A stretch of 64,000 bases of DNA, from the NCBI GenBank assembly GCA_965656445.1, contig CBFHKO010000006.1, positions 47,869 through 111,868 of the forward strand. The letters are read 5' to 3'. Shown one piece after another: positions 52,875-62,608 of this stretch. The translations under genes were made by a program, and so were the position numbers. Origin of the DNA: JAHEJA01 sp965656445 (GTDB taxonomy: Bacteria; Pseudomonadota; Alphaproteobacteria; Rhodobacterales; Rhodobacteraceae). The notes under the pieces were generated by a model. It saw nothing but the letters and a program-made list of their open reading frames with translations, had not been told where the DNA came from and did no database searches. Position 1 is the stretch's first letter. The number at the start of each line of letters is the position of its first letter.

Positions 52875-54985
52875 ATGGTTGCGACGACCAATATAACAAA
52901 CGGCGAACGCATCGGCGGCGCCTTCCTTCCTTTTGGGATCATGGTCATCATTGCGATGATGGTGCTGCCCCTGCCTGTTGTTCTATTGGATTTGTTCTTT
53001 GTCTTTAATATATTGCTGTCGCTTTTGGTCCTCATGGTGGCGATGCACAGCTATCGCCCCCTTGATTTCACCAGCTTTCCAAGCATCCTGCTGATTGCGA
53101 CGGTCTTGCGGCTTGCCCTGAATGTGGCCTCAACCCGCATCGTTCTGAGCCAAGGTCATAATGGCGAGGGTGCCGCGGGCAAAGTGATTGAGGCCTTTGG
53201 TGAATTCGTCATCGCGGGCAATTTCGCGGTTGGTATTTTGTCTTTGCCATCCTCGTTATCATCAACTTGGTCGTTATCACCAAAGGGGCTGGCCGCGTCT
53301 CAGAAGTATCGGCGCGCTTTACCCTTGATGCTATGCCTGGCAAACAAATGGCGATTGATGCGGACCTGAATGCCGGCATTTTGACACCCGAAGCGGCAAA
53401 GCTACGTCGTCAAGAAGTCTCCGAAGAAGCCGATTTCTACGGCGCTATGGACGGTGCGTCCAAATTTGTGAAAGGCGATGCAATCGCTGGTATCTTGATC
53501 CTTGCGATCAATATCATTGGTGGGATCATCATCGGGACCTCACAGTTTGGTCTTTCTCTCGCACAGGCGAGCCAAAGCTATATCTTGCTCTCCGTCGGTG
53601 ACGGCCTTGTCGCGCAAATCCCGTCTTTGCTCTTGTCCATTGCGACCGCGATCATTGTGACGCGCGTCTCTTCAACGCATGATATGGCCAAACATATCGG
53701 AAAACAGGTTAACCTGTCGCGTGCGTGGATTCCTGTTGCAACCGTTATGTTGATCTTGGGCCTTGTGCCGGGCATGCCGAACCTCATGTTCCTGATCGCC
53801 GCTGCTGGTGCCGGCGCTGCTGCGTATTTTTCCATCTTGCGTGAAAGAGAAGAGGCCAACAAAGGCGATGATGTGGATGGAGGAGCCTCTGATCACGCGG
53901 ATGCGGCCCCAAAAACACCGGGGACCATCACCGCGGATGAAGTAACAGATTATTCACCGATTTCCATTCAGATCGGCTACGGCCTGATTTCCATGATCGA
54001 AGATGGGGATCAAAGCTCGCTGATTTCGCGGATCACCTCAATTCGCCGTGATGTGTCCAAAGCGATGGGCTTTGTCGTTCCAGGTGTGCGCATTCGGGAT
54101 GACCTCAGCCTGCCGCCCAACACCTATCGTATTCGCATCGGACAGGCGATTGTCGCAGAGGACACAGTTTACCCTGACCGCAAACTTGCCCTTCCCGGTG
54201 GTCTGTCAAAGCGCAAACTCAAAGGGCTAGAGGCGAAGGATCCGAGTTTCGGAATGGATGCGGTATGGATCCAATCGCACCAGCAATCCGAAGCCGAACT
54301 CGATGATCATGTGGTTGTCGAACCGGATAGTGTTATCGCGACACATCTCTCACAGATGCTCTATAAACATGGGTCTGACCTCATTGGTCCTGACGACATT
54401 CAAACGTTGTTAGACAATTTGCAAGAAACCAGCCCAACCCTTGTTGAGTCTGTGGTTCCCAAATTGGTTCCCTTGCATGTCCTCACCTCCGTTATGCGCA
54501 GCCTGTTGAACGACCGCATTCCGATTTCCGACATGCGCAAAATCCTTGAGGGGATGGCAGATATGTCAGGCAAGAACCTCAGCACCCAAGACATGGCCGA
54601 GAATTTGCGCCCTGCTCTTGCCCCTTTGTTGATCCAACAGATTGCACCGCTGAACAAACCTTTGCCGCTGATCACCTTGGCCCCTGAATTGGAACAGCTC
54701 TTGATGCGCTCACGCCAACAAGGACCCAATGATCCTTTGATTTTGGATCACAACTTGGCGCAAACAATTTTGCAAGCTTTGGGCAATGCCACGGATGAAT
54801 TGGCCAATGCAGGCCGTCAGCCCATCGTCGTGGTCTCCGCAGCGCTGCGTCGTCCTTTTGCCGCCTATTTGCGCGCCCATAGCTCGGACACAGTGGTGCT
54901 TGCCATCAATGAATTGCCCGATAACCGCCCAATCGAAGTCGTCGCCTCCCTTGGTGGCTCCCAAAAATTGACCTCTGAGGAGTAA
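52875..54985 (+). pseudogene. flhA: flhA, flagellar export gate, broken by a one-base deletion
   Basis: The reading frame from ATG at 52875 encodes the first membrane helices (GERIGGAFLPFGIMVIIAMM … NVASTRIVLSQGHNGEGAAG) and shifts after GNFAVGIL at about 53239–53241, where TTTTGTC stands for an expected TTTTGGTC. The rest (INLVVITKGAGRVSEVSARF … to 54985) is in another frame. Restoring one G gives about 703 residues, the FlhA length, including the cytoplasmic domain. FlhA is essential for flagellar export, so the cell should be non-motile unless this is a sequencing error. No slippery heptamer is seen that would support programmed frameshifting. Confidence 0.85.
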
Positions 54986-54990
54986 CTGTC

Positions 54991-56172
54991 ATGCCTGAGA
55001 TTATTGTAAAAGGTGCAGACACCAAAGATGCCATGGAAAAAGTGCAAAAGCTTCTGGGATCAGATGCTTTGATTTTGAGCACGCGGAAAAATGGCGACTT
55101 CATTGAGATGACGGCAACGGATGAAATGCCATTCCCTGAGGATCAAACGACTGAGGCACCAAGCAAAAATGCCATCTTTTCCCAGATGTTGCAGGCAAAC
55201 CTTGATGCAAGAAAATCTAAACCTACAGCGGAACCAGCAACGGGTTTAACGGCTGCGGATCTCAAGCGGGAACGGGGGATTGATCTCAACGAGGACAAAG
55301 CCCCTGAGCGCGCAGCGCCACGGGCTGACATCCAACCGCATAGCAAAAAAACAAGCGGCATTCTCAACGCGATGACAAGCGCAAGGATATTAGCCTCTCA
55401 GCAGATTGTTCTCTGTGGGTCACAAGGTGCCGGGAAATCTTTGGTTGCGCTTCAAATCGCTGCAGAGACCATTTCACGCAATCCTAATTTACGCCCGCGT
55501 TTGGTCTTTGTTGGTAACGGGTCCCGTGCGGACGCCGCCTATTTGCGTGACAAAGCTAATCTGATTGGTGTGCCTTTGGTATTTCGCCGCTTTGAAGAGT
55601 TGGGACAGCTCTCAACCAGTTGCGATCAAGATATCATCGTGATCTCAGGCGTTGGGAGCACGAAACTCGATGATATTCGCGCGCTCAATGCCGAAAACCT
55701 CATTCTCGTCTTACCAAGCAACCTTCGCGCCTCAGCTGCAGGCAAGCGCCTCGCAATGCTTGAGGGACTTGTGTCGGGTGTCATTCTAACCCATTGCGAC
55801 GAAGATACCCCAGATCACGATTTCATTGAAGCCTTGCATCACTCAAACACGCTTTTGGTGCGCAAATCCTTTGGTCGCTCAATGATCAACAGCCTCTTTG
55901 CCGTGGATCAAACGGACATCGATGACTGGTCGCAGAGCGCTCAGGATGCGGACCCCTCTGAGGCTAGTTCTATCGCTCATGAGGTCGAGCCGACGGCACC
56001 CCAAGCACCGGCACAGGCACAGGCACAGGCATCATCCCTACCCTCGCTCTTTCGCAAGCGATGGGGCGATGCCAACACTGGTCAGAGTGCGCCAAAGATC
56101 ACGGTTCCAATTTTGCAAACGAGCAAGAGAACCAAAGTAGACACACCACTTCACCATGAGGGACTCGCATGA
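54991..56172 (+). CDS. flhF: FlhF-like SRP-family GTPase, divergent (393 aa)
   Basis: An N-terminal basic domain (MPEIIVKGADTKDAMEKVQKLLG) typical of FlhF, a variable linker, and a GTPase domain with P-loop GSQGAGKSL. The usual FlhF features DTxG and TKxD are not plain (DIIVISGVGS, THCDED), so GTP hydrolysis may be weak. The C-terminus is disordered with Ala-Gln repeats (PAQAQAQAQAS). FlhF places polar flagella. It lies 5 bp after flhA and overlaps fliA by 4 bp. Confidence 0.75.
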   Translation: MPEIIVKGADTKDAMEKVQKLLGSDALILSTRKNGDFIEMTATDEMPFPEDQTTEAPSKNAIFSQMLQANLDARKSKPTAEPATGLTAADLKRERGIDLNEDKAPERAAPRADIQPHSKKTSGILNAMTSARILASQQIVLCGSQGAGKSLVALQIAAETISRNPNLRPRLVFVGNGSRADAAYLRDKANLIGVPLVFRRFEELGQLSTSCDQDIIVISGVGSTKLDDIRALNAENLILVLPSNLRASAAGKRLAMLEGLVSGVILTHCDEDTPDHDFIEALHHSNTLLVRKSFGRSMINSLFAVDQTDIDDWSQSAQDADPSEASSIAHEVEPTAPQAPAQAQAQASSLPSLFRKRWGDANTGQSAPKITVPILQTSKRTKVDTPLHHEGLA

Positions 56173-56882
56173 TTTGCCCTAAAGGATACGAAGAACAGGC
56201 CCCAAAACCAGACAAGCTTGTGGCGGATCACATGCTTTTGGTGAAACGATTGGCTTGGCATTTTCAAGGACGGGCAGGCCGCTTCATCGAAATCGATGAC
56301 TTGATGCAGGCGGGGTACTTAGGCTTGGTTGATGCAAGCCAGAAATATTCCACCCGTGAAGGCGTCACATTCGCAGCCTATGCCGCCATCCGAATTCGGG
56401 GATCCATCATTGATTGCCTTCGTCGGAATTCAAACCTGTGCCGCACCACAATTGCGATGCAACAAAAAGTGCGCGCTGCAGAGCGAGATCTTGAGAAAGA
56501 ACATCAACGCGCCGCAACAAACGAGGAAATAGCCGAGCATTTGGAAATGCCGCATGAGGAATTGGAAAGCTGGCAAGCCAGATTTCAAGCGAGCCGCGTT
56601 AAATCGCTGGACGAAGTCTACACAGATCACTCGCTCTTATTCCAAGATGTGAACCCCTCACCCGAAGAGGCCACACATCAAAGTGAAATGCGCCAAATGC
56701 TAAAAACAGCAATCTCTCGGCTTCCTGAAAGAGAAGCCTTGGTCTTGCAACTTTATTATGTAGAAGAGCTGAACGTCTACGAGGTTGCCGCGATTTTGGG
56801 CGTTACAACAGGACGCGTCTCACAAATCAAACGCGCAGCTATTGAGCGCGCGCATGGTTTGATTATGGAACAAATGGAATAA
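56169..56882 (+). CDS. fliA: Flagellar sigma factor FliA (sigma-28), 237 aa
   Basis: Sigma-70 family region 2 (LVKRLAWHFQGRAGRFIEIDDLMQAGYLGLVDA … RIRGSIIDCLRRN), region 3 and region 4 (LPEREALVLQLYYVEELNVYEVAAILGVTTGRVSQIKRAA). It directs transcription of late flagellar genes and is held by FlgM. Length is normal. It overlaps flhF by ATGA. Confidence 0.95.
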   Translation: MICPKGYEEQAPKPDKLVADHMLLVKRLAWHFQGRAGRFIEIDDLMQAGYLGLVDASQKYSTREGVTFAAYAAIRIRGSIIDCLRRNSNLCRTTIAMQQKVRAAERDLEKEHQRAATNEEIAEHLEMPHEELESWQARFQASRVKSLDEVYTDHSLLFQDVNPSPEEATHQSEMRQMLKTAISRLPEREALVLQLYYVEELNVYEVAAILGVTTGRVSQIKRAAIERAHGLIMEQME

Positions 56883-56925
56883 AAAAGGGACCCGAAGGCC
56901 CCGATTTAAAACGAATTTTAAGCCC

Positions 56926-57591
56926 TTACAAAAGGCCAGTGTTCCGCGCATTGATCACAGCATGCGTTCTATTCGTCGCCTCAAGCTTTTTGCAAATAGA
57001 CATGACATGCATTTTAACCGTGCCTTCCGAGAGCTCCAGAATATTGGCAATATCGCGGTTCTTTTTACCTTCACCAAGATAGCTCAACACAGTCATTTCA
57101 CGATTGCTCAGAGGACCCGATTTTTGGTTTTGACGGGACTGCGGGTCATCCTTCATCAAATGCAACGGCATGTAGGTTTCACCAGAGTGGATGAAACGGA
57201 TTGAATTCGCTAAGGACTTTACCGGCACTGATTTAGAAATGATACCAGACGCGCCTGCATCAATGGCCTCATTCATCAAATTACGGCTTGGGGTTCCGGT
57301 AAAGATCGCAACAGGCACCTCGCCTGAAATCGCCAACATCCGCTTGAGCCCTTCGAGACCAAGCATGCCTGGCATGTTATAATCTAACAGAACGATGTCG
57401 AATGGGCCATTGTTTGTAAACGCATCGATTGCGGCTTCCAAATCCATGACGGTCTCAACAGCCATATCTGGTTGCTGATCGAGATACATCCGAGCGATAT
57501 CCAAAATCATTTCGTGATCGTCTGCAACAAGAACGCGAATGTCTTTTTCTTGAACCATTTGCGTGCCTAAGTCGTTTACTGCTGTTTGCAT
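56926..57591 (-). CDS. NarL/FixJ-type response regulator (221 aa)
   Basis: A receiver domain (phospho-Asp in IVLLDYNMPG, Lys in IISKSVP) and a LuxR-type helix-turn-helix (LSNREMTVLSYLGEGKKNRDIANILELSEGTVKMHV). The ATG at 57591 with GAGAGGC before it is preferred over an upstream ATG at 57687. No histidine kinase lies beside it. Its place by fliA and a CtrA-box candidate 155 bp upstream suggest a motility or cell-cycle link. Confidence 0.9.
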   Translation of the reverse strand: MQTAVNDLGTQMVQEKDIRVLVADDHEMILDIARMYLDQQPDMAVETVMDLEAAIDAFTNNGPFDIVLLDYNMPGMLGLEGLKRMLAISGEVPVAIFTGTPSRNLMNEAIDAGASGIISKSVPVKSLANSIRFIHSGETYMPLHLMKDDPQSRQNQKSGPLSNREMTVLSYLGEGKKNRDIANILELSEGTVKMHVMSICKKLEATNRTHAVINARNTGLL

Positions 57592-57745
57592 TACTGCCTC
57601 TCGTATGTCGCGCCCGTCAAAGCTATTAAATTCTTGATAATATTTAGGAACGCGGCAAATGAAAGCTTTATTACCCTGACCATCCACAATAGCTCGGCCA
57701 GCACTCTTTTGGGTAATGAGAATTATCCAAATGAAAATTTCTTAT

Positions 57746-57760
57746 TTAAATAGTTATTAA
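57746..57760. promoter_or_regulatory. CtrA-box candidate in the gap between the response regulator and the GH3 gene
   Basis: TTAAATAGTTATTAA, exact TTAA-N7-TTAA, in an AT-rich gap of about 330 bp that otherwise shows no gene. Chance is a real alternative here. Confidence 0.3.
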
Positions 57761-57920
57761 AATACAGTTCTAGTTTGCTAGTTAAACGACAGAAAACCCC
57801 TTTCTTTTAGGCATTTCAAAAGAATTCCTAAGTTCACTTCCTATTGACCATGCTGCCCCCAACATTCATACAAAATTAAGAATTCAGCCGCTTACCCCCT
57901 TGCCACAAGAGAGACCGACG

Positions 57921-60368
57921 ATGACAAAGACCCGGATCCAAGACCTTTTGACCGCTCTAACTTTAGAGGAAAAAGTATCGCTCTTGTCAGGTGAGGATTT
58001 TTGGACCCTCCCTGCAATTGATCGCCTCGGCATGGGTAAATTACGCGTCACGGACGGTCCAAATGGGGCGCGTGGGGGCGGATCGCTTGTCGGTGGGGTC
58101 ACAGCGGCGGCCTTTCCAGTGGGAATATCCCTTGGTTCGACATGGGATCCAGAATTGGTCCAAGACGTCGCAGGCGCCATTGCCCAAGAGGTCAAATCCA
58201 AAAGCGCCCATGTCGCCTTGGCCCCGACTGTGAACATTCAACGCAGCGTTGCCAATGGGCGCAATTTCGAATGTTATTCCGAGGACCCTGAATTATCAGC
58301 ACAACTGACTGTTGCCTATGTCACAGGCTTGCAAAACCAAGGTGTGTCCGCCACGTTAAAACACTTTGTCGGCAATGAATCCGAAATCGAAAGAACCACA
58401 ATCAGTTCAGAAATTGACGAGCGGAGCTTGCGCGAAACCTATCTCCGCCCCTTTGAAGATGCGGTCAAAAAGGCCAATGCATGGGGGATTATGTCCTCCT
58501 ATAACCAGCTAAATGGCGTCTATACGTCAGAAAACGACTGGTTGCTCACCGCCGTATTGCGCCAAGATTGGGGCTATGACGGCATCGTCATGTCCGATTG
58601 GTTTGGCTCACACTCCACAGCGGAAAGTGTGAATGCAGGGCTTGACCTCGAAATGCCAGGGGCAACACGGGATCGAGGGGAAAAATTGGTGGAGGCCGTA
58701 AAACGAGGCGAGGTTAGCGAAACCACGCTCAATGACCGCGTTCTTGCAATTCTTCGCCTGATGGAGCGCACAGGCGCCTTGGATGATCATAGCGACTTTA
58801 TCGAGCTGGCTGATGATCGGCCAGAACACCGCGCCCTCATTCGCAAAGCGGGTGCCGCAGGCAGCGTGCTATTGAAAAACGCAGGCCTTCTGCCCCTGTC
58901 AAAAGATATCAAAAAGATAGCTATTATTGGGCCAAACGCGAAGGTTGCCCAAATCATGGGGGGAGGCTCTGCTCAGCTGAACCCGCACTATCGAATTACG
59001 CCCTTTGAGGGCATCCAAACGCGCGCCAATGGTGCTGAGGTCCGCTTTGCCCAAGGCTGTTCCAATCACCGTTGGGAACCCATGCTTGAGACGGACACCC
59101 ATGTCACCTACTTCGGGAATACGTCGCACACTGGGGATGTTGTCTTTACCGAAACACTTGGACAATCCATGGCCTTTTGGAATCCCCCGATTGCCGACGG
59201 GGCTGTTGATCTTCATAATTTCTCGGCACGCCTGAGGACAACAGTCACAGCCGATAAAACTGGCCCCCATCGGTTTGGCCTCCATAACGCGGGATTTGCC
59301 AAACTCTTTGTTAATGATCAGCTGTTGATTGATGGAGAAACCCAGTGGATCAAGGGACGCACTTTCTTTGAGGAAGGCAATGATGAGCTCACAGCGGATT
59401 TAGATTTGGTTGCGGGTGCAACCTACACCATCACTGTCGACTTCAAGTCAAAACCAAATGACAACCTAAATGTCCAAGCTGTGCGCTTTGGCGTCTCTCC
59501 GATCTATACAGATCACGACATTGCCGTCGCCGTTGAAGAGGCTCGCGCCGCCGATGTCGCTATCCTCTGTGTGGGTCGCAATGGTGAATGGGACACAGAA
59601 GGGTCCGATTTATTGGACATCACCCTTCCCGGTCGTCAAGATGAATTGATCGCTGCGGTCCTAGAGGCAAATCCTAATACAGTTGTGGTCCTACAAACCG
59701 GTGGCCCCGTGGAGATGCCGTGGCTTGAACAGGCGGACACTGTGCTGCAAGCATGGTATCCGGGCCAAGAGGTCGGAAATAGCATTGCGGATATTCTGTT
59801 CGGGGATGTTGAACCAACGGGCCGCTTGGCACAGACCTTTCCCATCAGATGGCAGGACAACCCAACCCATAGCCAAGATCCAGTTGTTTATCCCGGACAT
59901 GACGGCAAAGTGCAATATAAAGAAGGCCTCTTAACAGGGCATCGCCACTATGATGCGCATGGCATAACGCCAATGTTCCCCTTTGGTTATGGCTTGGGCT
60001 ATACGGAATTCACCCTCTCAAATCTCTCGGTTACATCACAAGACATCGGGGCAACAGTCTCCCTCACCCTCACAAACACGGGGGAACGCGAGGGCACAAC
60101 AGTTGTCCAGATCTATGTCGGCGATGACGAGGCAAGCGTTGACCGTCCAATCCGTGAACTCAAGAGTTTTGCCAAAGTGACCGTTCCCGCAGGCGGTCGC
60201 CAAGAGGTCACCCTTGACCTTGACGATCGTGCTTTTGCCTATTTTGACGTCGCGCAACAAAACTGGCGGATCGAAGAAGGCCGTTTTACGATTTGGGCAG
60301 GGTTAAACGCAACGGACCTCTCGCTATCAGCCTCACTTGAGAAATCGGAAAAGCGGCTACCTGTGTAA
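57921..60368 (+). CDS. Glycoside hydrolase family 3 beta-glucosidase with PA14 domain (815 aa)
   Basis: The N-terminal GH3 barrel includes RVTDGPNGARG, the ATLKHFVGNESEIERTT region and the catalytic nucleophile Asp in GIVMSDWFGSHSTAESV. A PA14 domain (about residues 395–535, around GPHRFGLHNAGFAKLFVNDQLLIDGE) is inserted in the C-terminal part, then the alpha/beta sandwich (VLQTGGPVEMPWLEQADTVLQAWYPGQE) and a fibronectin III-like domain. No signal peptide, so it acts on imported oligosaccharides. The ATG at 57921 is preferred over a TTG at 57900. A transporter for the sugar is not in the window. Confidence 0.93.
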   Translation: MTKTRIQDLLTALTLEEKVSLLSGEDFWTLPAIDRLGMGKLRVTDGPNGARGGGSLVGGVTAAAFPVGISLGSTWDPELVQDVAGAIAQEVKSKSAHVALAPTVNIQRSVANGRNFECYSEDPELSAQLTVAYVTGLQNQGVSATLKHFVGNESEIERTTISSEIDERSLRETYLRPFEDAVKKANAWGIMSSYNQLNGVYTSENDWLLTAVLRQDWGYDGIVMSDWFGSHSTAESVNAGLDLEMPGATRDRGEKLVEAVKRGEVSETTLNDRVLAILRLMERTGALDDHSDFIELADDRPEHRALIRKAGAAGSVLLKNAGLLPLSKDIKKIAIIGPNAKVAQIMGGGSAQLNPHYRITPFEGIQTRANGAEVRFAQGCSNHRWEPMLETDTHVTYFGNTSHTGDVVFTETLGQSMAFWNPPIADGAVDLHNFSARLRTTVTADKTGPHRFGLHNAGFAKLFVNDQLLIDGETQWIKGRTFFEEGNDELTADLDLVAGATYTITVDFKSKPNDNLNVQAVRFGVSPIYTDHDIAVAVEEARAADVAILCVGRNGEWDTEGSDLLDITLPGRQDELIAAVLEANPNTVVVLQTGGPVEMPWLEQADTVLQAWYPGQEVGNSIADILFGDVEPTGRLAQTFPIRWQDNPTHSQDPVVYPGHDGKVQYKEGLLTGHRHYDAHGITPMFPFGYGLGYTEFTLSNLSVTSQDIGATVSLTLTNTGEREGTTVVQIYVGDDEASVDRPIRELKSFAKVTVPAGGRQEVTLDLDDRAFAYFDVAQQNWRIEEGRFTIWAGLNATDLSLSASLEKSEKRLPV

Positions 60369-60488
60369 AGGGGGCCGCTGACCTAACTTTCTATGTGGCC
60401 CAGATTCAGGTTTGACAAAAGCGATTTCCTTCGATCCTATTGCCCTAAAAACAACCGCGCTAAATTGCGCGAAACAGGGACATCAGAC

Positions 60489-61646
60489 ATGCTAGAAGAA
60501 GCCAAAATTCGCACCCAAACCCTCCAACTCCGAATGAAAGAGGCGGGAATACAAAAGGCCGTCTTTACGGATGAAAGCTCGATTGCATATCTCGCGGGAT
60601 TTTGGGGATATCTTGGCATCGAATTTGGACGCCCCAGCATGTTGGTTGTCGATGCGGACGAGGCTCCTATCGTCATCACGCCATTGATGGAGTCTGAAAT
60701 GGTCAGTGAAATGACGTGGGTCGAAGATGTGCAAGTGTGGGAAGACATCGGAGAGCGCACTTGGGGCCGCGCCCTGAGCCAAGCCTTGGGTGAAACGCCC
60801 TCAGACATCTGGGTCGAAAAAAGCACAATCCCTGCCATCGTTCGCAACTACCTCGATGAAACCTATCGCGGTGTGGCCCTGAAAGACATCTCACCTGTCT
60901 TGGGCGCCATGCGGATTATCAAAACACCCTTTGAAATTGGGGTAATGAAAGAAGCGGGCCAAATCGCAGGTGCGATGATGGCTGCCGCGCATAATAGCCT
61001 CACGGAAGGTGGCCGCGAATTTGAATCCGCTCTCGCAGTAATTGATGCAGGCTCGCGCAAAGCGGCGGATTTTCTAACAGACAAAGGCTGGGATCGGTTC
61101 GTGTCCCCCATGATCCACAATCTGCAAATCTTGCAAAGCGGAAAAGACGCCTCAATGGTCCATCGCCGTGCAAGTGTTAAAAAGTTTGAGAAATTCGACC
61201 CTGTCTATTTCTGCTTTTGCAATATGGCACAGTTCAAACAGTATAAGCTCGGCTTTGACCGTATGTTCCACATTGGCGACATCAAGGACGCCGACAGAGA
61301 CGTCCAGCTTGCCGCGATTGACGCACAACAAGCCGCGATTTCATCAATCCGCCCCGGTGTCATCGCAGAAGACGTCGCCGCAGCAGCGAATGACGTCTAC
61401 AGGGCCCGCGGATATGAAACAGGCTATCGAACTGGCCGCTCAATTGGGGTCGCCTATCTTGAGGCGCCAGAGCTTAAAGCCGGTGATAAAACCGTGCTCC
61501 AGCCGGGAATGACCTTTGCCGTGGATGGTGGAATTTCCGTGGATGGTCAAACAGCGGGTCGAATTGGCGATTCAATCGTGGTGACGGAAACAGGGTTTGA
61601 GTACATCACAGAATATCCGCGCGACATTTTGTTGAGCAAAAATTAA
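60489..61646 (+). CDS. Creatinase/M24-family protein lacking the usual metal ligands (385 aa)
   Basis: A creatinase-like N-terminal domain and a pita-bread C-terminal domain, as in Xaa-Pro peptidase, creatinase and ectoine hydrolase. The five metal ligands of M24 peptidases are not where expected: the DAG… Asp is replaced (FDPVYFCFCNMAQFKQY), the second Asp and the His are missing (RSIGVAYLEAPELK for GHGIGLEVHE), and the Glu positions read FAVDGG and GRIGDS. Creatinase is a metal-free relative, so amidinohydrolase-like or other C–N cleavage is possible. The nitrilase follows in three bases. Confidence 0.85.
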   Translation: MLEEAKIRTQTLQLRMKEAGIQKAVFTDESSIAYLAGFWGYLGIEFGRPSMLVVDADEAPIVITPLMESEMVSEMTWVEDVQVWEDIGERTWGRALSQALGETPSDIWVEKSTIPAIVRNYLDETYRGVALKDISPVLGAMRIIKTPFEIGVMKEAGQIAGAMMAAAHNSLTEGGREFESALAVIDAGSRKAADFLTDKGWDRFVSPMIHNLQILQSGKDASMVHRRASVKKFEKFDPVYFCFCNMAQFKQYKLGFDRMFHIGDIKDADRDVQLAAIDAQQAAISSIRPGVIAEDVAAAANDVYRARGYETGYRTGRSIGVAYLEAPELKAGDKTVLQPGMTFAVDGGISVDGQTAGRIGDSIVVTETGFEYITEYPRDILLSKN

Positions 61647-61649
61647 TCA

Positions 61650-62432
61650 ATGCAGACCACACTGAAGGTCGCCGTGATGCAGAGCCCCGCTGAGCTGGTG
61701 GGGCCGCAAGAACGGCTTGATTGGTTAACAAATGCATTAGAGGGCAAGGCAGCTTGGGATTTGGTTATCCTCCCCGAGCTGTTTCAATGTGGCTATTATA
61801 TCGCCGAGAATGTGCTCACCTCCGCAGAACCCTCAAACGGTCCCTTTGCCCAAGCTGTCGCGTCCCTTGCCCAAACCCATAACACGGCCATCCTTTATGG
61901 ATATTCTGAACAAGCGGGGGGTGACATCTTCAATAGCGCCCAATGCATTGACAAAACTGGCAATATCGTCGGACATCACCGCAAGCTCTTGCTTCCGCCA
62001 GGATTTGAAGGGGATCATTTCACATCATGTCATACCTCAGAACTCTTTGAGATTTGCGGGTTTAAAATCGGAATACTCATCTGCTATGATGTCGAATTTC
62101 CCGAAAATGTGCGGCAGGTTGCCTCGATGGGGGCCGAGATCATTGCCGTTCCAACAGCGCTCGGCGCACAATGGGGCATCGTTTCTGAAAAGCTCGTTCC
62201 CACACGTGCTTTTGAAAACGGCGTCTATGTTTGTTATGCAAACTCAGCAGGCCATGAAAACGGAATGGACTACTTTGGCGGTAGCTGCATCATTGCCCCA
62301 AATGGAACCGACCTCGCCCGCGCCGCCGAGCATACCGAGATCATAACCGCAACTCTCACCAAATCAGACGTGACCAAAGCTCAGTCCCGCCTACCCTATC
62401 TCGTGGATCGACAACGGCTCCCTTGGTCGTAA
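61650..62432 (+). CDS. Carbon–nitrogen hydrolase, nitrilase superfamily (260 aa)
   Basis: The catalytic triad is intact: Glu in LVILPELFQCGYY, Lys in HHRKLLLPPGFE and Cys in IGILICYDVEFPENVRQ. The 260-aa length matches amidase-like members (omega-amidase, N-carbamoyl hydrolases) more than true nitrilases. Paired with the creatinase-like gene it may complete a two-step breakdown of a nitrogenous compound; that is inferred. Confidence 0.92.
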   Translation: MQTTLKVAVMQSPAELVGPQERLDWLTNALEGKAAWDLVILPELFQCGYYIAENVLTSAEPSNGPFAQAVASLAQTHNTAILYGYSEQAGGDIFNSAQCIDKTGNIVGHHRKLLLPPGFEGDHFTSCHTSELFEICGFKIGILICYDVEFPENVRQVASMGAEIIAVPTALGAQWGIVSEKLVPTRAFENGVYVCYANSAGHENGMDYFGGSCIIAPNGTDLARAAEHTEIITATLTKSDVTKAQSRLPYLVDRQRLPWS

Positions 62433-62452
62433 AATCGCAATATCAGGGAAAA

Positions 62453-62529
62453 TGGCGCACCCATGAGGATTCGAACCTCAGACCTCTGCCTTCTGAGGGC
62501 AGCGCTCTATCCAGCTGAGCTATGGACTT
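62453..62529 (-). tRNA. tRNA-Arg-like sequence, damaged acceptor stem and CAG anticodon; probable attachment-site copy
   Basis: D arm (GCTC…GAGC), anticodon stem (CTGCC/GGCAG), T arm (TGAGG TTCGAAT CCTCA) and 3' CCA are intact. The body looks like roseobacter tRNA-Arg(CCG), but the anticodon (62493–62495) reads CAG, which is not a class I tRNA-Leu. The 5' acceptor strand AAGTCCA pairs with TGGGTGC only in its inner part; the first two pairs fail. A 3' tRNA fragment copied during integration at an att site would look like this, with an intact tRNA expected at the far end of the element. Confidence 0.6.
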
Positions 62530-62608
62530 CCAACTCTCTCTATGTAATTTTTATGTTGTTTAACAGTTATTTATCAGATTTTCCATGAATAAATGGACAT
62601 TTGGGCTT

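Noticed and set aside
53239..53241. Programmed frameshift in flhA
   Set aside because: No slippery heptamer or downstream structure is visible and FlhA is not known to be made this way; a deletion or base error is simpler.
53267..54985. A separate short FlhA gene
   Set aside because: It lacks the N-terminal membrane helices, which lie just upstream in another frame, so both belong to one broken gene.
62453..62529. tRNA-Leu(CAG)
   Set aside because: The variable region is short; tRNA-Leu has a long variable arm.
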